Under the pieces are notes generated by a model. The model worked only from the letters and a program-made list of their open reading frames with translations, was not told where the DNA came from and did no database searches. DNA of 64,000 bases from positions 1-64,000 of the forward strand of contig JAIXOP010000007.1 of assembly GCA_027486725.1 (NCBI GenBank). The letters run 5' to 3'. Both the position numbers and the translations under genes were made by a program. This DNA is from Burkholderiales bacterium. GTDB taxonomy: Bacteria; Pseudomonadota; Gammaproteobacteria; Burkholderiales; Burkholderiaceae_A. Each line of letters opens with the position of its first letter. Within the stretch, counting starts at the first letter, position 1. Shown here one piece after another: positions 60,619-64,000 of this stretch.

Positions 60619-61350
60619 GTGAACGGACCCTGCCCCAGGATCCCGCGCCACGTTGCCGTCGTGATGGATGGCAATGGTCGGTGGGCCGAGTCGCGAGGTC
60701 TTCCCCGGGCAGCAGGCCATCGAGCGGGCATCGACGCCCTCCGACGCTGCGTCAACGCCGCCTCGGCAGCCGGGGTTGCGGCGCTGACCGTGTTTGCCTT
60801 CAGCAGCGAGAACTGGCGCCGTCCCGAGCGCGAGGTGCGTCTGCTGATGGCGCTCATGGGTCGTGCCCTGCGTCGGGAGTCCCGGCGACTGGCCGAGCAC
60901 CGCATTGCCGTGCGGGTCGTGGGCGACCGAGAGGCCCTCTCGCCCGTTCTCTGCCGTGCGATCGCGGCCGCGGAGTCTCAGCCCATCGAGAGCCCCCGCA
61001 TGGTGCTCCATGTCGCCTTCAATTACGGCGGTCGCTGGGACATCCTTCAGGCGGCGCAGTCTCTCGCTCGCGCGCAGCCCGACCCCACCGGCTGGACCGA
61101 AGAGGCCATGGCTCAGCACCTGTCCATGTCGGATCTTCCCGAGGTTGACCTGCTCATTCGCACCGGGGGCGAGTACCGAATCAGCAACTTTGTGCTCTGG
61201 CAGGCGGCCTATGCCGAACTGCTGTTTCTGCCGACGCTGTGGCCCGACTTTTCCGAGTCGAGCTTTGCCGAGGCGCTCGAGATGTATGCGCAGCGCGAAC
61301 GGCGCTTTGGCAAAACATCCGCCCAGGTCCAAGCCGGGGCCGTCGCTTGA
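60619..61350 (+). CDS. uppS: Undecaprenyl diphosphate synthase
   Basis: A 243-residue cis-prenyltransferase making the C55 lipid carrier for peptidoglycan. The catalytic Asp17 is in VVMDGNGRWAE. Further signatures: AFSSENWRRP and DLLIRTGGEYRISNFVLWQAAYAELLF. The start is GTG 60619, 20 bp after frr. Its stop TGA overlaps the TTG start of cdsA. It consumes farnesyl and isopentenyl diphosphate from the MEP pathway enzymes encoded in this window. Confidence 0.95.
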   Translation: MNGPCPRIPRHVAVVMDGNGRWAESRGLPRAAGHRAGIDALRRCVNAASAAGVAALTVFAFSSENWRRPEREVRLLMALMGRALRRESRRLAEHRIAVRVVGDREALSPVLCRAIAAAESQPIESPRMVLHVAFNYGGRWDILQAAQSLARAQPDPTGWTEEAMAQHLSMSDLPEVDLLIRTGGEYRISNFVLWQAAYAELLFLPTLWPDFSESSFAEALEMYAQRERRFGKTSAQVQAGAVA

Positions 61351-62183
61351 GCAGCGCCACCCGAACCCGAATCGTCACTGCAGTGGTGTTCGCTGGGGCG
61401 ATGCTCCCGGCGGCCATCCTTCTCTCGCCCAGCCACTTCGCCTTGGTGCTGATGGTTCTGTCGGCGGGTGTCCTCTGGGAGTGGCTGGGTCTCACCACCC
61501 TGGGGCCGGGTCCACGCTGTGCCATCACCAGCGGCTTTGTGGCCCTCTGCGCATCCCTCATTCTGTCGCCCTGGGTTCAGCCCCAAGAGTTGGCCAGCTT
61601 GCCGGTGCTCAGTGCCGTGCTCGTCTGGCCGGTGGTGCTCTGGATCGCGCTTCAGCGCGGCCGCTCGCCCCGGGGTCTGGGCGGCGCGCTGCTGGCTGCC
61701 TGGGCCATGACGGTCTGCACGGCCGCCCTCTGGGTGGCGCGCCTGGAAGGCTTCGATTACCTCCTGTCCCTGATGGCCGTGGTGTGGGTCGCCGACACAT
61801 CCGCCTACTTCGCGGGCCGGGCCATCGGTGGCGCCAAGCTCGCCCCCAGCCTGAGTCCTGGAAAAACCTGGGCGGGGGCATGGGGGGCCGTGGCGGGAGT
61901 CTTGGTGTTTGGCCTGGCGAGCGCCGTCCTGTGGGAGCTGAGCTGGCCTGCCCGACTCGCCTCGGTGCTGGGACTCGAGGGCCTTGCCATGGCCCTGGTG
62001 GCCCTCACCGTGCTCTCGATCGCAGGCGATCTCCACCAGTCGCTGCTCAAACGCCAGGCGGGGGTCAAGGATTCCGGCAGCCTGCTGCCCGGCCATGGCG
62101 GCCTGTTCGACCGGTTCGATGCCATGCTGGTGGTGGTTCCCATCGGCGTGGCCCTCGGGTTGGTCCTCTCGGGAAGTCTCTGA
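61347..62183 (+). CDS. cdsA: Phosphatidate cytidylyltransferase
   Basis: A 278-residue inner membrane enzyme with about 7-8 helices that makes CDP-diacylglycerol, the precursor of all phospholipids. The CDS signature near the C-terminus is intact: SIAGDLHQSLLKRQAGVKDSGSLLPGHGGLFDRFDAM, together with GRAIGGAKLAPSLSPGKTWAG. I place the start at TTG 61347, which overlaps the uppS stop as TTGA and immediately precedes the SSATRTRIVTAVVF N-terminus; no ATG is available there. GTG codons at 61383 or 61386 are alternatives. Confidence 0.92.
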   Translation: MSSATRTRIVTAVVFAGAMLPAAILLSPSHFALVLMVLSAGVLWEWLGLTTLGPGPRCAITSGFVALCASLILSPWVQPQELASLPVLSAVLVWPVVLWIALQRGRSPRGLGGALLAAWAMTVCTAALWVARLEGFDYLLSLMAVVWVADTSAYFAGRAIGGAKLAPSLSPGKTWAGAWGAVAGVLVFGLASAVLWELSWPARLASVLGLEGLAMALVALTVLSIAGDLHQSLLKRQAGVKDSGSLLPGHGGLFDRFDAMLVVVPIGVALGLVLSGSL

Positions 62184-62186
62184 GTC

Positions 62187-63371
62187 GTGCGCCGCGTCTG
62201 CATTCTTGGGGCCACGGGCTCCATCGGAGACAGCACCCTGGAGGTCCTCGCACTCCACCCCGATGCCTTCGATGTGGTCTCGCTGTCTGCGCACCGAGAT
62301 GTCGAGAAAATGCTCTCGCTGGTGCTTCGGTGGTCGCCCCAGCGGGTGGCCATGGCCGATCCTAAGGCGATGGACCTGCTGCGCGATCGGTATCGGGCAG
62401 CCGCCCCCCAGGGGCATCGCCCACCCGAGTGGCTCTCAGGTCCCGAAGCGCTCGATGCTCTGGCAGCCGACCCCGAGGTCGACCTGGTGGTCGCTGGGGT
62501 CGTGGGAATTGCAGGTCTGAGTTCAATCCTGGCCGCGGCGCGCTCGGGCAAATCCATCCTGCTCGCCAACAAGGAGTCGGTGGTCTGTGGCGGTCATCTT
62601 CTGCGCGAGGCCTTGGTCGGCTCGTCGGGGGAAGTCCTGCCCATCGACAGCGAGCACAACGCAGTTTTCCAGTGCCTTGGCTCCCAGTACCGATGCTTTG
62701 CGCCCCCCGATGGGGTGCGCAGCCTGACGCTCACCGCCTCGGGGGGTCCCTTCCGAACCTGGTCGGCCGAGCAGATTCGGCAGGCCACCCGCGAGCAGGC
62801 GCTGCAGCATCCCAATTGGTCCATGGGGGCGAAGATCACGATCGACTCCGCCACCATGATGAACAAGGCGCTCGAGGTCATCGAGGCCCACTGGCTCTTT
62901 GCCATGCCCTCGGCAAGCATCGAGGTGCTGGTGCACCCGCAGAGTGTGATCCACTCCATGGTCGAGATGAGCGACGGCTCGGTGCTTGCACAGCTCGGCA
63001 GCCCAGACATGCGGGTGCCCATCGCCCACGCGCTGCACCACCCCGAGCGGCGAGACTCCGGCGCCCGTCGTCTTCGGTGGAGCGACCACGCCGCGCTGTC
63101 CTTCGAGGCCCCCGACGAGCAGCGTTTCCCGGCGCTCTCCCTGGGTCGTGCGGCCCTGGAACAGGGCACGGCAGCCTGCACGGTCTTGAATGCAGCCAAC
63201 GAGGTGGCCGTCGAGGCCTTTCTGGCTGGGCAGGTGGGCTTTGGGGACATTGCTGCCGTGGTGGCGCATTGCCTCCATCTTGCAATGCCGTCGTCGCCAA
63301 GCCTGGGACTCGGTGAGATCATCGACCTCGATCAATGGGCGCGGAGTCGCGCTAGGGAGCGAATTGCATGA
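62187..63371 (+). CDS. dxr: 1-deoxy-D-xylulose 5-phosphate reductoisomerase
   Basis: A 394-residue NADPH enzyme, the committed step of the MEP isoprenoid pathway, making the substrate of IspD. It has the NADPH fold VCILGATGSIGDSTLEVL, catalytic metal residues in PIDSEHNAVFQCL, the flexible loop TASGGPFRTW, HPNWSMGAKITIDSATMMNKALEVIEAHWLF and VHPQSVIHSMVE. It starts at GTG 62187, 3 bp after cdsA, and overlaps rseP by ATGA. Confidence 0.96.
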   Translation: MRRVCILGATGSIGDSTLEVLALHPDAFDVVSLSAHRDVEKMLSLVLRWSPQRVAMADPKAMDLLRDRYRAAAPQGHRPPEWLSGPEALDALAADPEVDLVVAGVVGIAGLSSILAAARSGKSILLANKESVVCGGHLLREALVGSSGEVLPIDSEHNAVFQCLGSQYRCFAPPDGVRSLTLTASGGPFRTWSAEQIRQATREQALQHPNWSMGAKITIDSATMMNKALEVIEAHWLFAMPSASIEVLVHPQSVIHSMVEMSDGSVLAQLGSPDMRVPIAHALHHPERRDSGARRLRWSDHAALSFEAPDEQRFPALSLGRAALEQGTAACTVLNAANEVAVEAFLAGQVGFGDIAAVVAHCLHLAMPSSPSLGLGEIIDLDQWARSRARERIA

Positions 63372-64000
63372 CAACCATCTTGTCGTTTTTGGTGGCTGTG
63401 GGGGTGCTGATTTTTGTGCACGAATGGGGCCACTATCGGGCCGCACGGTCGGTGGGCGTGCGGTGTGAGCGCTTCTCGATCGGGTTCGGGCGGGTGCTGC
63501 TGGAGCGCCGGGATGCTCAGGGCTGCCGCTGGACCCTGGCAGCCATCCCCCTGGGCGGCTTCGTGCAAATGAACGAGGACCATCCCACCGAGGGCTTCCT
63601 GGGCAAGCCCCTCTGGGCCCGGGCCTGGGTGGTGGCTGCCGGCCCCTTGATGAACCTCGTCTTTGCGATTGCTGCGCTCACGGTCTTGTACTCGGGCAGT
63701 CAGCAGGTTCCGGCGCCGATTCTCGCCGCGCCCGCGCTGGGTAGCCCAGCCGAGGTCTCTGGCCTGCGCGCCGGTGACACCATTCGCAGCATTGCGGGCA
63801 GGCCCGTCGATGGTTTCCAAGATGTCCAGTGGGCCCTGACCCGAAGCGGCATCGCGGGGCGTTCCGACATTCCCATCACTGTGCAGCGGCAGGGCGCTGA
63901 GCAGTCGCTGGTGCTGGCCCTTCCCGCCAGCCTGGGCTCTTCCGAGTCCCTCTCGGCCAGTGTGCTGGGCCTTGCCCCCGCGGCGCAGGGAGTCGTGCTG
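63368..64000 (+). CDS. rseP: Site-2 zinc metalloprotease RseP, 5' part (partial)
   Basis: The open frame from ATG 63368 runs off the window, giving the first 211 residues. The first membrane helix carries the HEXXH zinc site His18-Glu19-His22 (FVHEWGHY). IPLGGFVQM and the second helix region AGPLMNLVFAIAALTVLY are typical. A PDZ domain starts near residue 125 (PALGSPAEVSGLRAGDTIRSIAGRPVDGFQD). RseP cleaves the anti-sigma factor RseA to release the envelope-stress sigma factor and clears signal peptides. The second half, with the LDG motif, is outside the window. Confidence 0.95.
   Translation, partial: MTTILSFLVAVGVLIFVHEWGHYRAARSVGVRCERFSIGFGRVLLERRDAQGCRWTLAAIPLGGFVQMNEDHPTEGFLGKPLWARAWVVAAGPLMNLVFAIAALTVLYSGSQQVPAPILAAPALGSPAEVSGLRAGDTIRSIAGRPVDGFQDVQWALTRSGIAGRSDIPITVQRQGAEQSLVLALPASLGSSESLSASVLGLAPAAQGVVL

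Overview
The window is dense, high-GC chromosomal DNA from a betaproteobacterium, most probably of the order Burkholderiales. I base this on conserved gene orders (smc-zipA-ligA; tig-clpP-clpX-lon-tRNAs-ppiD; rpsB-tsf-pyrH-frr-uppS-cdsA-dxr-rseP; lplT/alr-radA; dapD-dapE-prmB), on hpnCDE squalene genes, and on a complete sox cluster. I cannot name the species. Nearly all of it is housekeeping DNA with very short spacers and many ATGA stop/start overlaps. The sox genes mark the cell as able to oxidise reduced sulfur.

Layout. 1-1684: the right part of an IS2-group IS3-family element, with a recognisable -1 frameshift window and right terminal repeat, inserted into an older IS407-group transposase that survives only as a frameshifted 3' remnant. 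1685-2067: no gene. 2068-3960 (minus): tRNA-Leu(TAA), a TIGR01244/DUF442 phosphatase-like sulfur protein and a DUF3422 membrane protein. 4109-10959 (plus): soxR-C-D-Y-Z-A-X-B, which together encode a periplasmic thiosulfate-oxidising complex including the SoxCD sulfane dehydrogenase. A perfect 9-bp inverted repeat in the divergent promoter region is a good candidate for the SoxR operator.

10984-25406: esterase, orphan LolD/YbbA-type ATPase, purL and an ABC-F ATPase, then serB and mfd (minus), then an operon with two gene fusions (ispDF and tsaB-rimI) and an unrecognised 149-aa protein. 25411-32598: lplT, alr, radA and the hpnCDE squalene operon. The hpnC-hpnD junction holds a 14-bp tandem repeat that builds a chain of three five-codon minicistrons linked by ATGA overlaps; I consider this the most unusual structure in the window.

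32674-42833: tRNA-Leu(TAG), tig-clpP-clpX-lon proteostasis genes, tRNA-Val, tRNA-Asp, a PpiD that appears to lack its parvulin domain, mnmH divergent from a DUF1178 gene with both start codons inside one CATG, and a glutathione transferase. 42852-46355 (minus): prmB, dapE, dapD, queF. 46439-54056 (plus): smc, zipA, ligA, galU. 54027-57474 (minus): glnD, map. 57592-end (plus): rpsB, a strong intercistronic terminator, tsf, pyrH, frr, uppS, cdsA, dxr and the 5' part of rseP, cut by the window end.

Family assignments come from recognising sequence motifs by eye; no database search was run.
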